A stretch of 64,000 nt of DNA. It comes from Halomonas nitroreducens. GTDB lineage: Bacteria > Pseudomonadota > Gammaproteobacteria > Pseudomonadales > Halomonadaceae. Both the position numbers and the translations under genes were made by a program. The DNA lies in contig NZ_RXNS01000002.1 of NCBI RefSeq assembly GCF_003966155.1, positions 310,001 to 374,000 of the forward strand, in the 5' to 3' direction. Positions 9,584-18,109 of this stretch are shown one piece after another. The notes under the pieces are model-generated. The model did no database searches, was not told the origin of the DNA, and saw nothing but the letters and a program-made list of their open reading frames with translations. Position 1 is the stretch's first letter; every line of letters starts with the position of its first letter.

Positions 9584-10861
9584 TCAGTCGAGCAGTGAGG
9601 GGATCCAGGTGGAGAGCGTCGGGAAGGCCGCCAGCATGACCACCACCGCGATGAAGGCGCAGTAGAACGGCAGCGAGGCGACAATGGCCCGCTCGTAGGG
9701 CACCTCGGCGATGCGCGCCGCCGTCATCAGCGTCATGCCCACCGGCGGCGTCACGTTGGCGATGTTCAGGGTCACGATCATCACGATGGCGAAGTGCAGC
9801 GGGTCGAAGCCCAGCGAGACCATGGCCGGGACCACCACCGGCCCGATCACCACCAGCGCGGGCAGCACGTCCATCACCGTCCCCAGCACGATCAGCAGCA
9901 GGCACACCAGCATGATCTGGACGAAGGGCACGTCGCTGATGGTGGTGATCACCGCGGCCGCCTCCCGGGCGATCCCTGAGCGCGTCACGAACCAGCCCAG
10001 CACCGCCGAGGTGGCCAGCAGGAAGAACACCACGCCGGAAAACTTCACGGTGGTGACCAGGGCCTGCCAGATCTTGTCCAGCGTCAGGTTACGATAGAAC
10101 ACCATGCCGATGAAGATGGCGTAGACCGCGGCAAAGCCGGAGGCCTCGGTGATGGTGGTCATCCCCGAGAGGATGCCGCCAAGGATGATCAGCGGGACCA
10201 GCATGGCCGGCAGCGCCGAGAGGAAGGCGAGGATGGCCACCCGGACCGGCGTGCCGCCCTGCTTGGGATAGCCACGCAGCCAGGCCAGCACGATGCTGGT
10301 CAGCAGCAGCGCCAGGGTCATCAGCACGCCGGGGATAATGCCCCCGGCGAAGAGGTCGATCACCGAGATGTCGCGCAGCAGGGTAGCGTAGACCACCATC
10401 ACCACGCTGGGCGGGATGATCGGCCCGATGATCGACGAACAGGCGGTGATGGCCGCCGCGTACTCGGCATCGTAGCCCTGCTTCTTCATCTCGGGGATCA
10501 TGATCTTGCCGATCGCCACGGTGTCGGTGATGGCCGCACCGGTCAGCCCGGCGAAGAACAGTGACACCGTCACGTTGACATGGGACAGGGCCCCGCGGAT
10601 GCGCCCGAACAGGGCATTGTTGAAGGCGATGAGCTTCTGGGTCAGGCCGCCCTGATTCATCAGCTCGGCGGTGAAGATGAAGTACGGCACGGCGATCAGC
10701 ATGTAGCCGGAGACCCCGGAGAACATGCGGTCGGCGATGATGCCGACCAGGCGCTCGCCGCCCAGGGCATAGACGCCGGCGACCCCGGAGATGGCCATGA
10801 CCACGGCCACCGGGGCCCCGATCAGCAGCACGACGACGAAGGCGACGATGGCGGGAGTCAT
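9584..10861 (-). CDS. TRAP transporter large permease, DctM-like
   Basis: A 425-residue membrane protein with about a dozen hydrophobic helices, the usual DctM size. It opens with MTPAIVAFVVVLLIGAPVAV and contains the family segments GLTGAAITDTVAIGKIMIPEM and SSIIGPIIPPSVVMVVYA. It forms the ion-driven channel of a tripartite transporter. Its ATG at 10861 overlaps the stop of the DctQ gene. With the DctP gene upstream it makes a complete transporter whose substrate is probably the N-acetylated compound processed by the downstream genes. Confidence 0.95.
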   Translation of the reverse strand: MTPAIVAFVVVLLIGAPVAVVMAISGVAGVYALGGERLVGIIADRMFSGVSGYMLIAVPYFIFTAELMNQGGLTQKLIAFNNALFGRIRGALSHVNVTVSLFFAGLTGAAITDTVAIGKIMIPEMKKQGYDAEYAAAITACSSIIGPIIPPSVVMVVYATLLRDISVIDLFAGGIIPGVLMTLALLLTSIVLAWLRGYPKQGGTPVRVAILAFLSALPAMLVPLIILGGILSGMTTITEASGFAAVYAIFIGMVFYRNLTLDKIWQALVTTVKFSGVVFFLLATSAVLGWFVTRSGIAREAAAVITTISDVPFVQIMLVCLLLIVLGTVMDVLPALVVIGPVVVPAMVSLGFDPLHFAIVMIVTLNIANVTPPVGMTLMTAARIAEVPYERAIVASLPFYCAFIAVVVMLAAFPTLSTWIPSLLD

Positions 10862-11403
10862 GAGCGGGGTTCCTCCTCGTGGCTGCCCAGCACCTCCTCG
10901 ATCAACGCCGACTCGTCGGTGAAGTGCTCGAGCAGGCTGAAGCCATGCACCAGGTGCAGCAGGAAGATCACGCCGGAGAGGGGCACGGCGGCCGCCGTCC
11001 ACTTGCGCGAGATCTGGATGTTGTCGGACACCATGTAGACCTGGGTGGCGTTCTGGAAGAAGTCCCAGCCGTACCAGATGACCAGCAGGGCGAAGCCGGC
11101 CATGACCACCAGGCTGAGGCCGGCGCACAGCTTGACCAGGGACTCGGGCAGCAGCCGCATGAGCAGGGTCATGGCCACGTGTTCCCCCGCATGCAAGGCG
11201 ATGGTGGAAGACAGCAGCCCGATCCAGGGCAGGAAGAGCCGTGCCAGGGAGTAGGTCCAGCTCAGCGCATCGCCGGTGAACAGGGTGTAGAGGAAGCCCG
11301 TGAAGGAGATCGCCAGCATGCCGAGGATGCAGGCCACACAGAACACGATGGCGGCCTGGTTGACGACATCACTGAAGCGACGGGCCGGGGCAAGTAGGCG
11401 CAT
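10858..11403 (-). CDS. TRAP transporter small permease, DctQ-like
   Basis: A 181-residue small membrane subunit with four helices (for example AAIVFCVACILGMLAISFTG and FALLVIWYGWDFFQ) and the DctQ hallmark LPWIGLLSSTIALHAGEHVAMT. It bridges the large permease and the binding protein. The start MRLLAPARRF at 11403 is preferred; an upstream ATG at 11466 gives a Pro/Arg-rich extension that looks non-native. It lies between dctP and dctM. Confidence 0.92.
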   Translation of the reverse strand: MRLLAPARRFSDVVNQAAIVFCVACILGMLAISFTGFLYTLFTGDALSWTYSLARLFLPWIGLLSSTIALHAGEHVAMTLLMRLLPESLVKLCAGLSLVVMAGFALLVIWYGWDFFQNATQVYMVSDNIQISRKWTAAAVPLSGVIFLLHLVHGFSLLEHFTDESALIEEVLGSHEEEPRS

Positions 11404-11501
11404 GGGCGATATCCGGGGAAGGCGTCGGGCAGACGGTGACGGCGCGGCGCCGGGGCAACTCGCCATGGGCTGCCCCGGCCACCGGCCCGCTCAACGCAGG
11501 C

Positions 11502-12578
11502 TCACTGGCCGTAGCGCTGGTAGGTTTCCTGGGGCAGCGTCTCGCGCAGCGACTGAACCTCGGCGAGCAGGTCATCGACCAGCTGGGCATCGGCCCCGAA
11601 ATCCTCGACGATCCAGGTCTTCCAGGCCGGCCGGGCGATCTCGGCCATGCGCTGGCGCTCGTCGGTCGGCATGATGTAGCACTCCTCGAACAGCTCGCAG
11701 GACTTCTGCCAGCTGGCGGTGGCCAGCATCGCCGAGGCGCCGTGGCTCAGCTCCACCGCCTCGCGGGCCGCCGTGGTGACGATCCGCTGGTAGTCCTCGG
11801 GCAGCTCCTGGTACCAGGCCTCGCTCACCACCCAGGACGCGCTGTTGTAGACGTGTCCTGTCAGGGTGGTGTAATCGGTCACCTCGTCGAGGCCATAGGT
11901 GGTGTTGATCACCGGGGCGTTGAACTGACCATCGGCGAGGCCGGTCTCCAGGGCGGTGATCAGCTCGCCCCAGGGCAATGGCGTGGCCGAGGCGCCCAGG
12001 GCCTTCATGGTCGCCACGTGCGCCGGGTTCTCCTCGGTGCGGATGTTCAGGCCCTCGAGGTCCTCGACGGTCTTGATCAGGCGCTCGTTGTTGGTGAAGG
12101 CCACGAAGCCGCCGCCGTCGTCGAAGGTCCCCAGGTAGCGCATGTCGGCGGCCTCGATGGTGCCGGACATGAAGTCCGCGAACCACTCGCCGTCGAAGAA
12201 GGCCCAGGCCTGGCGCCAGTTGTCGAACAGGAAGGGCGCAGTGACGACCTGATAGTCCGGATAGAAGGATGACATGGCGCCGGAGGTCAGGATGCTCGAC
12301 TGCAGCGCGCGCCCGCCGGCCTGTACCTGAGAGCCGGTCTCCACCTCGGAGCCCATCTGGCCGCCGCCGAAGATGGTCACGGCGAGGTCGCCCTCGGTCT
12401 GGGATTCCACCTGTTCCTTGAAGTGCACCAGTGCGGGATAGATGCTGTTGTTGGTCAGGTTTTCGGGGATCAGGGTGGCGATGGCCATCTCGTAGGACTG
12501 GGCCTGCACCTGGGTGCTGGCGATAGCCAGCGGCAACGCGGCCAGCGCTGCGAGGCGGGGAAGCGATGTGGCAGTCAT
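11502..12578 (-). CDS. TRAP transporter substrate-binding protein, DctP-like
   Basis: A 358-residue periplasmic binding protein. Residues 1-26 form a signal peptide ending at a VQAQ-S site. The family core includes GGGQMGSEVETGSQVQAG, the ligand-helix region LEGLNIRTEENPAHVATMKALGA near residue 175, and PLPWGELITALETGLADGQ. It captures the solute in the periplasm and delivers it to DctQM. GAGG precedes the ATG. It is the first transporter gene after the AraC regulator, which reads in the same direction 150 bases upstream. Confidence 0.94.
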   Translation of the reverse strand: MTATSLPRLAALAALPLAIASTQVQAQSYEMAIATLIPENLTNNSIYPALVHFKEQVESQTEGDLAVTIFGGGQMGSEVETGSQVQAGGRALQSSILTSGAMSSFYPDYQVVTAPFLFDNWRQAWAFFDGEWFADFMSGTIEAADMRYLGTFDDGGGFVAFTNNERLIKTVEDLEGLNIRTEENPAHVATMKALGASATPLPWGELITALETGLADGQFNAPVINTTYGLDEVTDYTTLTGHVYNSASWVVSEAWYQELPEDYQRIVTTAAREAVELSHGASAMLATASWQKSCELFEECYIMPTDERQRMAEIARPAWKTWIVEDFGADAQLVDDLLAEVQSLRETLPQETYQRYGQ

Positions 12579-12728
12579 GGGTTGCGACCTCGTTGTGGTT
12601 GTTATCGACCGGCTGCCGGCGCCCGAGGGGCCACCGACAACGCAAGGTACTGAACGTCAAGGTAGAACGCCTGGACGGGTCCTGCTTGCCCGGGACTGCG
12701 GGGCCCTTGCCCCAGACTCATGGCGGGA

Positions 12729-13505
12729 TCAGTCCCGGCGTCGTTCCCGGGAGGGCGCAACGGCGAACTGGCGGCGATAGGCCCGGGAGAAGCTGCCCTG
12801 ATCGCGGAAGCCCACCAGCGAGGCGATATGCCCGAGGCTCAGGCCACTGTGGTTGACCAGGGTCCGGGCGTGCTCGAGGCGGCGCTGCTGGACATAGGCC
12901 AGCGGCGTCATGCCCGTGCGCTCGCGGAAGCAGGCATGGAAATGGCCGACACTCAGGGCGCACAGTGCCGCCAGGCGATCGACACGGATCTCGTCGGCCA
13001 GGTGCCGGTCGATCCAGGCATTCAGGCGCGTCATGTCCAGCCGCCCGTCGCCGCTGGCCGGACTGGCGAGGCGATGCTCGTCCAGCGGCTGTGACTGCAG
13101 GTGCAGGTAGAGCGCCCGCAGCAACAGCGCGGCGATCTCGCTGTGCAAGGCCGGGCACAGCTCCAGTTGCTGCATCAGGCTGTCGGCCAGGCGATTGAGG
13201 CGGGACGGCACGCCGAAGAACCGCGGACGCTCGAAGAGCCGCTCGATCTCGCCGCCATCGCGAAGGCTGGGCAGGGTCGCGGCGGGGATATCGAGGACGA
13301 AGGTCCGGTTGCGCCCGTCGCCCTGGTACTCGTGATGCCGGGTGCAGGGGATCAGGCAGCCGCGACTGCCGGTGATGCGTTCGCCGTGCCCCTCGATGGA
13401 CAGCTCGGTGGCCCCGCTGGTGGCCAGGATCAGCTGGTGGTGATCGTGGACATGGGCCACGTGTTCATGGGCGAGGGTGGTGGCGCGCAGGTCGAGATCG
13501 GACAT
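12729..13505 (-). CDS. AraC family transcriptional regulator with N-terminal cupin domain
   Basis: A 258-residue regulator. Residues 1-90 form a cupin-type sensor (HVAHVHDHHQLILATSG with clustered His), and the last 100 residues are the AraC double helix-turn-helix with CALSVGHFHACFRERTGMTPLAYVQQRRLEHA and GFRDQGSFSRAYRRQF. It probably senses the amine substrate and switches the TRAP/deacetylase operon that follows in the same direction. The start at 13505 is preferred (AGGG upstream); an ATG at 13634 would add a low-complexity extension. The 150 bases before dctP probably hold its operator; I saw no obvious half-site pair. Confidence 0.9.
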   Translation of the reverse strand: MSDLDLRATTLAHEHVAHVHDHHQLILATSGATELSIEGHGERITGSRGCLIPCTRHHEYQGDGRNRTFVLDIPAATLPSLRDGGEIERLFERPRFFGVPSRLNRLADSLMQQLELCPALHSEIAALLLRALYLHLQSQPLDEHRLASPASGDGRLDMTRLNAWIDRHLADEIRVDRLAALCALSVGHFHACFRERTGMTPLAYVQQRRLEHARTLVNHSGLSLGHIASLVGFRDQGSFSRAYRRQFAVAPSRERRRD

Positions 13506-13714
13506 GGAGCCCTGCCATGGCAAGCGACGAAGACGCTTTCCACCATAGGGCCGAGCCGCTGAAGAAAGCAAACCGGCGAGGCGAAGGCCCGTTGCGCGAG
13601 AGCCTGGCCATCCCTCGCGGCGCTGCCGGACCACTCCCCGCCCAACTGGCCGACCCGGCAGCTCTACCTGTAGCCTTCAGGGAAGCCCCATCCACCAGCG
13701 CCAGGAGAGACCCT

Positions 13715-14821
13715 ATGCCGCGCTTCCCGCACCACCTCACCGCGCCCGGCCCCGACAACCCCTTTCCCGGCATCTGGGTGCTGCAGCGGCGCCTGGGACA
13801 CGAGATCGCCCACCGCCTGGGCTCCAACGAGGGGCTCGACATGCCCCATGCCGCCCTGCGCGAGCACTTCGGCGACGCCATGACGGAGCACGTGTATTGC
13901 TATGGGGATGCCGAGGCCCTGGGCGTGCGCGAGCGCCTGGCCAGTCGGCATGGCTTCGCGGTGGACTCCCTGCTGGTGGATGCCGGCTGCGACAGCCTGC
14001 TGGCGCTGGCCCTGCGCACCGTCGCCCCGACCGGTACCACCGTGGTCAGTTCCGCCGGCACCTACCCCACCTTCGGCTACTTCGCCAGGGGCCAGGGCTG
14101 TCGCCTGGTGGAGGTCGACTACCGGGAGGACGCCCAGCAACTCGCCCCGGACCTCGACGCCCTGGTGCGCGCCGCCCACCAGGAGGACGCCCGCCTGGTG
14201 TACCTGGCCAACCCGGACAACCCCACCGGCCATGTCCACGACGAGGCCAGCGTCGAGCGTCTGCACGCGGAACTGCCCGAGGATTGCTGGCTGCTGCTGG
14301 ACGAGGCCTACCATGACTTCCGCGACGACGCCGCGGCCCCGAGCTTCAGCCGGGCCCTGCCCGGGGTGATCCGGTGCCGCACGCTGTCCAAGGCGCTGGG
14401 GCTCGCGGGACTGCGGGTCGGCTATGCGATTGCCGAGCCCGACACCCTGGCGATGATGATGAAGGTGCGCATCCACTATGCCGTCTCCACCCTCAGCCTC
14501 GCCGCCGCCGAGGTGGTGCTGGATCATCCCGAGGAGATCGACGGCCACATCCGTGACGTCATCGCCCGACGGGAGCGGCTGGCCCGGCATTTCCGCGAGC
14601 TCGGCGCCGACGTGCTGCCGAGCGCCACCAATTTCATCGGCATTCGCCTGGCCAGCGCGGACCTGGCCAAGCGCGTGCATGCCGACCTGTTGCGGGAAGG
14701 CAAGCTGATCGCCCGCCCCGCCCATCCATCACTGGGCCATGTGCTGCGCATCACCGCCGTGGAGGATGCCCTGGTGCCGGGCCGGCTGGGGGAACTGGAA
14801 GCGGCCCTGCAGGAGAGCTAG
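13715..14821 (+). CDS. histidinol-phosphate-type pyridoxal phosphate aminotransferase
   Basis: A 368-residue class I/II aminotransferase of the HisC-like type. Seen are the PLP-contact SAGTYPTFGYFARGQ region, YLANPDNPTG (about residue 165), LLLDEAYHDF with the cofactor Asp, the PLP lysine in CRTLSKALGLAGLRVGYA, and a C-terminal LRITA arginine segment. CCAGGAGAG precedes the ATG. It is divergent from the AraC gene and not beside his genes, so it need not be a histidine enzyme; it may handle the amino acid made by the neighbouring operon. The substrate is open. Confidence 0.88.
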   Translation: MPRFPHHLTAPGPDNPFPGIWVLQRRLGHEIAHRLGSNEGLDMPHAALREHFGDAMTEHVYCYGDAEALGVRERLASRHGFAVDSLLVDAGCDSLLALALRTVAPTGTTVVSSAGTYPTFGYFARGQGCRLVEVDYREDAQQLAPDLDALVRAAHQEDARLVYLANPDNPTGHVHDEASVERLHAELPEDCWLLLDEAYHDFRDDAAAPSFSRALPGVIRCRTLSKALGLAGLRVGYAIAEPDTLAMMMKVRIHYAVSTLSLAAAEVVLDHPEEIDGHIRDVIARRERLARHFRELGADVLPSATNFIGIRLASADLAKRVHADLLREGKLIARPAHPSLGHVLRITAVEDALVPGRLGELEAALQES

Positions 14822-14892
14822 CGTGGCAGAGGTCACGCCGAAGGCCGGCGCCGGCGGTTCCCTGGCCGTTCGCCCCTGCGCCCCGTCCCCCG

Positions 14893-15207
14893 TCAGCAAC
14901 GCCCCTGCTTGGCCTGCCCGGGAGGACAGAAGCGGGAACGCTGGCGGTCCCGATCCCGGTAATCATGCCGGTCACGGTAGCGCCGGCCATCGTAGTGACG
15001 CTCGCGGTCGCGGCCATAGTAGTCCCAGTGGTCATCGTGATCGTCATCGTAGTGATCATGGCGGCGATGATACCCGCCATGGTGGCCATCGATCTCGATC
15101 AGCGGCTCGCTTTTGACACGTGCCGGGGTATAGCTGCAGCCCGCCAGGACCAGGGCCGCCGCCAGCAGCATCGTCGGCCCCACGACTCTGGATCTGAAGG
15201 TGTTCAT
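14893..15207 (-). CDS. small His/Asp-rich lipoprotein
   Basis: A 104-residue predicted lipoprotein. A signal peptide ends in the lipobox LAGC (cleavage before Cys 23), followed by SYTPARVKSEPLIE. The middle (about 40-90) is extremely rich in His, Asp, Tyr and Arg (for example HDHYDDDHDDHWDYYGRD), a composition suited to metal or polyanion binding. The tail is FCPPGQAKQGRC. The gene just upstream encodes a shorter paralogue with the same ends. I do not recognise a named family; no function is proposed. Confidence 0.8.
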   Translation of the reverse strand: MNTFRSRVVGPTMLLAAALVLAGCSYTPARVKSEPLIEIDGHHGGYHRRHDHYDDDHDDHWDYYGRDRERHYDGRRYRDRHDYRDRDRQRSRFCPPGQAKQGRC

Positions 15208-15245
15208 GGCCCTCTCCCAGTCCGTTCTCGATCGAGCCTGCCGGA

Positions 15246-15443
15246 TCAGCAGCGCCCCTTCATTGCCTGGCCGGGGGGGCAGAAGCCACCGCCGTGGCGA
15301 TGACGGTCATGGTCGTGGCCGTCATGGTGATCGCCGAACTCGATCAACGGCTCGGAACTGATCCGCGCCGGGGTGTAGCTGCACCCCGCCAGCAAGGTGG
15401 CGGCGATCAGCAGGCTCGAGAGCAGCAGGGTTCGACAAGTCAT
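15246..15443 (-). CDS. small His-rich lipoprotein, paralogue of its neighbour
   Basis: A 65-residue predicted lipoprotein starting at MTCRTLLLSSLLIAATLLAGC with the lipobox at residues 17-20 or so. After SYTPARISSEPLIE there is a short His/Asp tract (DHHDGHDHDRHRHGGG) and the tail FCPPGQAMKGRC. It matches the next gene downstream (14893-15207) at both ends but has a much shorter middle, so the pair looks like a tandem duplication with a variable low-complexity centre. Role unknown. Confidence 0.8.
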   Translation of the reverse strand: MTCRTLLLSSLLIAATLLAGCSYTPARISSEPLIEFGDHHDGHDHDRHRHGGGFCPPGQAMKGRC

Positions 15444-15524
15444 AATGGCTCCGGATAGAGAATGGTTGATCGCCATTCTAGCGAACGGATGCCGGCTGCC
15501 CCATGTGGCACGGCAGCGACGCCA

Positions 15525-15592
15525 CTGTCGCCTGAAGGCGACAGCCTCCGACAAGCCGGGGTGGCCACCCTGCGACACCTGTCACATGACAG
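15525..15592 (+). promoter_or_regulatory. candidate upstream activator dyads for the sigma-54 promoter
   Basis: Two inverted repeats stand 105-170 bases before the -24/-12 element: CTGTCGCC 15525-15532 with GGCGACAG 15537-15544, and CTGTCA 15579-15584 with TGACAG 15587-15592. Their distance fits enhancer sites for a sigma-54 activator. Which activator binds is unknown. Confidence 0.5.
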
Positions 15593-15695
15593 CTGTAACG
15601 CCGCCGCGCCCTGGCCACCGGCCTTCAACGCGAACTTCCCTCGCTTCCCATGCCAGAACAACCACTTGCCGATTTAACCTGCTCCTGGGCTTGGT

Positions 15696-15710
15696 TGGCA
15701 CGGCGCTTGC
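15696..15710 (+). promoter_or_regulatory. sigma-54 promoter of the exported VOC gene
   Basis: TGGCACGGCGCTTGC is a perfect -24/-12 element (TGGCAC, five bases, TTGC). The initiating base would fall near 15721. It is 55 bases before the ATG of the VOC gene at 15765. Confidence 0.85.
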
Positions 15711-15720
15711 GAGCTCCTGG

Positions 15721-15740
15721 ACGGTGACCCGGGTCACCGT
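15721..15740. promoter_or_regulatory. 20-bp perfect palindrome at the expected transcription start
   Basis: ACGGTGACCC at 15721-15730 is followed without a spacer by its exact complement at 15731-15740. Its place over the predicted +1 of the sigma-54 promoter suggests a repressor operator or a 5' RNA hairpin. Confidence 0.6.
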
Positions 15741-15764
15741 CAACAACAACACAGGAGACGCACC

Positions 15765-16355
15765 ATGGCGCCACTCGCCAAACGAACCCTCGCCGCCCTG
15801 CTGATCACGGCCACCAGCCAGGCCGCCCTCGCCGCCCTGCCCGGCATGCGCGGCCCCCAGCACTTCGGCTTCACCGTCCCGGACCGCCAGGCCGCCGTGG
15901 ACTTCTTCGTCGACGTGATCGGCTGCCAGGCCTTCTTCACCATCGGGCCCTTCGGTCCCTTCGAGGACGACTGGATGGTGGTGAACCTGGATGTCCACCC
16001 GGAGGCCACCATCCCCGCCGCCCATCTGGTGCGCTGCGGGGATGGCACCAACCTGGAGATCTTCGAGTACACCGCGCCGGACCAGCGCACGGAGCAACCC
16101 CGCAACAGCGACATCGGCGGCCACCATATCGCCTTCTATGTCGACGACATGGACCAGGCCGTGGCCTACCTGAAGGAGCACGATGTAGAGGTCCTCGGCA
16201 AGCCCCACACCTTTACCGAGGGCCCGATGGAAGGCCTGACCTGGGTCTACTTCATGGCGCCCTGGGGCATGCAGCTCGAGCTGGTCAGCGTGCCCTACGG
16301 CACCATGGGCTACGAGGAGGAACATCGCGGCCGTCTTTGGGACCCGCGTCACTGA
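15765..16355 (+). CDS. exported VOC (glyoxalase-fold) family protein
   Basis: A 196-residue protein with a Sec signal peptide (residues 1-23, AALA cut site) followed by a vicinal-oxygen-chelate fold: QHFGFTVPDRQAAVDFFVDVIGC, then GGHHIAFYVDDMDQAVAYL and PWGMQLELVS. The metal-ligand candidates are His 33 in the first half and Glu and His in the second. Periplasmic VOC proteins are uncommon; the reaction is unknown. GACACAGGAGAC lies before the ATG. It stands alone behind a perfect sigma-54 promoter with flanking dyads, so expression probably depends on RpoN and an unlinked activator. Confidence 0.85.
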   Translation: MAPLAKRTLAALLITATSQAALAALPGMRGPQHFGFTVPDRQAAVDFFVDVIGCQAFFTIGPFGPFEDDWMVVNLDVHPEATIPAAHLVRCGDGTNLEIFEYTAPDQRTEQPRNSDIGGHHIAFYVDDMDQAVAYLKEHDVEVLGKPHTFTEGPMEGLTWVYFMAPWGMQLELVSVPYGTMGYEEEHRGRLWDPRH

Positions 16356-16374
16356 GGGGCATGCGCACTCCCAA

Positions 16375-16400
16375 GCGGCGGCACCGTCGGGTGCCGCCGC
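16375..16400 (+). terminator. GC hairpin after the VOC gene
   Basis: An 11-bp perfect stem (16375-16385 with 16390-16400) and a GTCG loop, 20 bases after the stop. The T tract is only CCGCCTTT, so termination may be weak. Confidence 0.55.
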
Positions 16401-16489
16401 CCGCCTTTGCCCAGCCGATGGGTCTCCCTCCACGTTGATTGGCATGCCAGCATCAGCGTCTGATCTCACTTCCCGCGGTCCGTCGAGGC

Positions 16490-17095
16490 TCAAGACCCGC
16501 GAGTCAGCAGCCGTGCAATCAGCAGCAGGGCGCCGACCACCAGGCCCCAGTCGAGGACGACACCGAGATACAGCCCACCGAAGAGGCCATAGCTGAGGCC
16601 CAGTCCGCTCACCATACCGGACCATAACCGCGAGCCCAGACCGTCCTCCAGCAACGTGACCCCGATGACGATCGCCAGCGTGGGACAAGGCACCAGCCCG
16701 GTGGGTGCCGCATACAGGTAGGCCAGTGGCGAGGCTGCCTCCAGAAAATGCGGATAGCCCCAGCCGAACCCGATCACCAGCAGCCCGGCCATGCGAGTCC
16801 ATCGAGGCCCCGGGGCAACACGCTCCGCCGGCAGCCGCCGGGCGCACGCCGCCAGGGCCAGGGCCCCGACCAGAAAGACCACCCCATTGAAGGGATTGGC
16901 CTCGCCCCATGCCAGGACACTGACGCAGAGCAAGGGCAGCGTCAGCAGGGCGGCAGTATGGCGCCGGCTCGGCCGCCGTGCGAACCACAGGGCCAGCAGC
17001 AGCAGCGCGAAGTAGACATGCCAGACCATCGCCAGCAGGGTCCAGCGGTTGGCAATGGCATGCAGCCCGTCAAGGATCTGATCCGGTGTCGGCAT
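16490..17095 (-). CDS. multi-pass membrane protein of unknown function
   Basis: A 201-residue protein with five or six hydrophobic helices, for example LLAMVWHVYFALLLLALWF, LLTLPLLCVSVLAWGE and GLVVGALLLIARLL. Pro- and Gly-rich loops include GFGWGYPHFLEAASPLAYLY. I do not recognise the family with certainty. The ATG at 17095 follows GGGG; an earlier in-frame ATG at 17140 would add 15 residues. It is divergent from the DUF1275 gene and has no clear partner. Confidence 0.75.
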   Translation of the reverse strand: MPTPDQILDGLHAIANRWTLLAMVWHVYFALLLLALWFARRPSRRHTAALLTLPLLCVSVLAWGEANPFNGVVFLVGALALAACARRLPAERVAPGPRWTRMAGLLVIGFGWGYPHFLEAASPLAYLYAAPTGLVPCPTLAIVIGVTLLEDGLGSRLWSGMVSGLGLSYGLFGGLYLGVVLDWGLVVGALLLIARLLTRGS

Positions 17096-17273
17096 AGCCC
17101 CATGCTCGATTGATAAGCTATCCCCGCGACGATGAGCCACCTACCGGACCCCATCGTCCACATGGTTAAATCCCTCGATGTGCCCGGATGGCTACAGTGT
17201 ACGACGGGCTCGACAGGCTGGCCGGGGCCGGGGCCGGCGCCACTTCGCCCCGCTGATTGGGTAAGGAACTGCG

Positions 17274-17939
17274 GTGATCTCCAAGCTGCCAAGATGGGTC
17301 GAATATGGCGCCTTCGTCCTGGCGTTCACGGCAGGATGCGTCAATGCCGTGGGCCTGCTGGGCTTCGAGCACCAGGCGATATCCCACCTCTCCGGCACGG
17401 CCACCCTGCTCGGATCGGGACTCTCCCTCGGCCAACTGTCCACGTCCTTTCACCTGGCGGCGATCCTGATCAGCTTCCTGATCGGGGCGGCCCTGTCGGG
17501 CCTGCTGCTGCCGGGCAGCTCCCTGAAGCTGGGGCGTCACTACGAGACACTGCTGGCCATCGAGGGAGCCTTGCTGCTGGCGGCCACCCTGGTGCTGGAA
17601 GGCGGGTCTTTCCTCGGTCATTACATCGCCTCGATGGCCTGCGGGGTGCAGAATGCCCTGGCCACGACCTACAGCGGCGCGGTAGTCCGCACAACCCATC
17701 TCACCGGCATCATCACCGATCTCGGCCTCATCCTGGGCCGCGCCCTGCGGGGACGCCCCTTCGATCGGCGCAGGGCCTCGCTCTTCCTGACCATCGTCGC
17801 AGGCTTCCTCGGCGGCGGGGCCTTCGGGGCCTTCCTGTTCGCCTGGCTCCACTTCCTGGCGCTGACGATTCCCGCCGGCATCTGCTTCAGCCTGGCGCTG
17901 GGCTATCGTCTCTACAGCCGGCAGCGGACCACCGGCTGA
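17274..17939 (+). CDS. DUF1275 (YoaK) family membrane protein
   Basis: A 221-residue membrane protein of the DUF1275 family. It shows the family opening FTAGCVNAVGLLGFEHQAISHLSGT, the segment ASMACGVQNALATTYSGAVVRTTHLTG (about residues 120-146) and six helices. The start is a GTG at 17274 preceded by AAGGA. The function is unknown in this family. It is a single gene. Confidence 0.88.
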   Translation: MISKLPRWVEYGAFVLAFTAGCVNAVGLLGFEHQAISHLSGTATLLGSGLSLGQLSTSFHLAAILISFLIGAALSGLLLPGSSLKLGRHYETLLAIEGALLLAATLVLEGGSFLGHYIASMACGVQNALATTYSGAVVRTTHLTGIITDLGLILGRALRGRPFDRRRASLFLTIVAGFLGGGAFGAFLFAWLHFLALTIPAGICFSLALGYRLYSRQRTTG

Positions 17940-18109
17940 GCCTGTTCGTCCATTCGAGAGCGACCCACGGGCATCCCCAGGCCCCGGCTCGAATACCGAA
18001 AAAACCCCCAGCCTTGCGCGGCCAAATCGAAAAAAACCGCGGATGGTGTGTCCCCGCGAGTTTGTTATCGTCAGCGCTCGAACCCACCGCCAATGCCAGG
18101 AGGTAGCCA

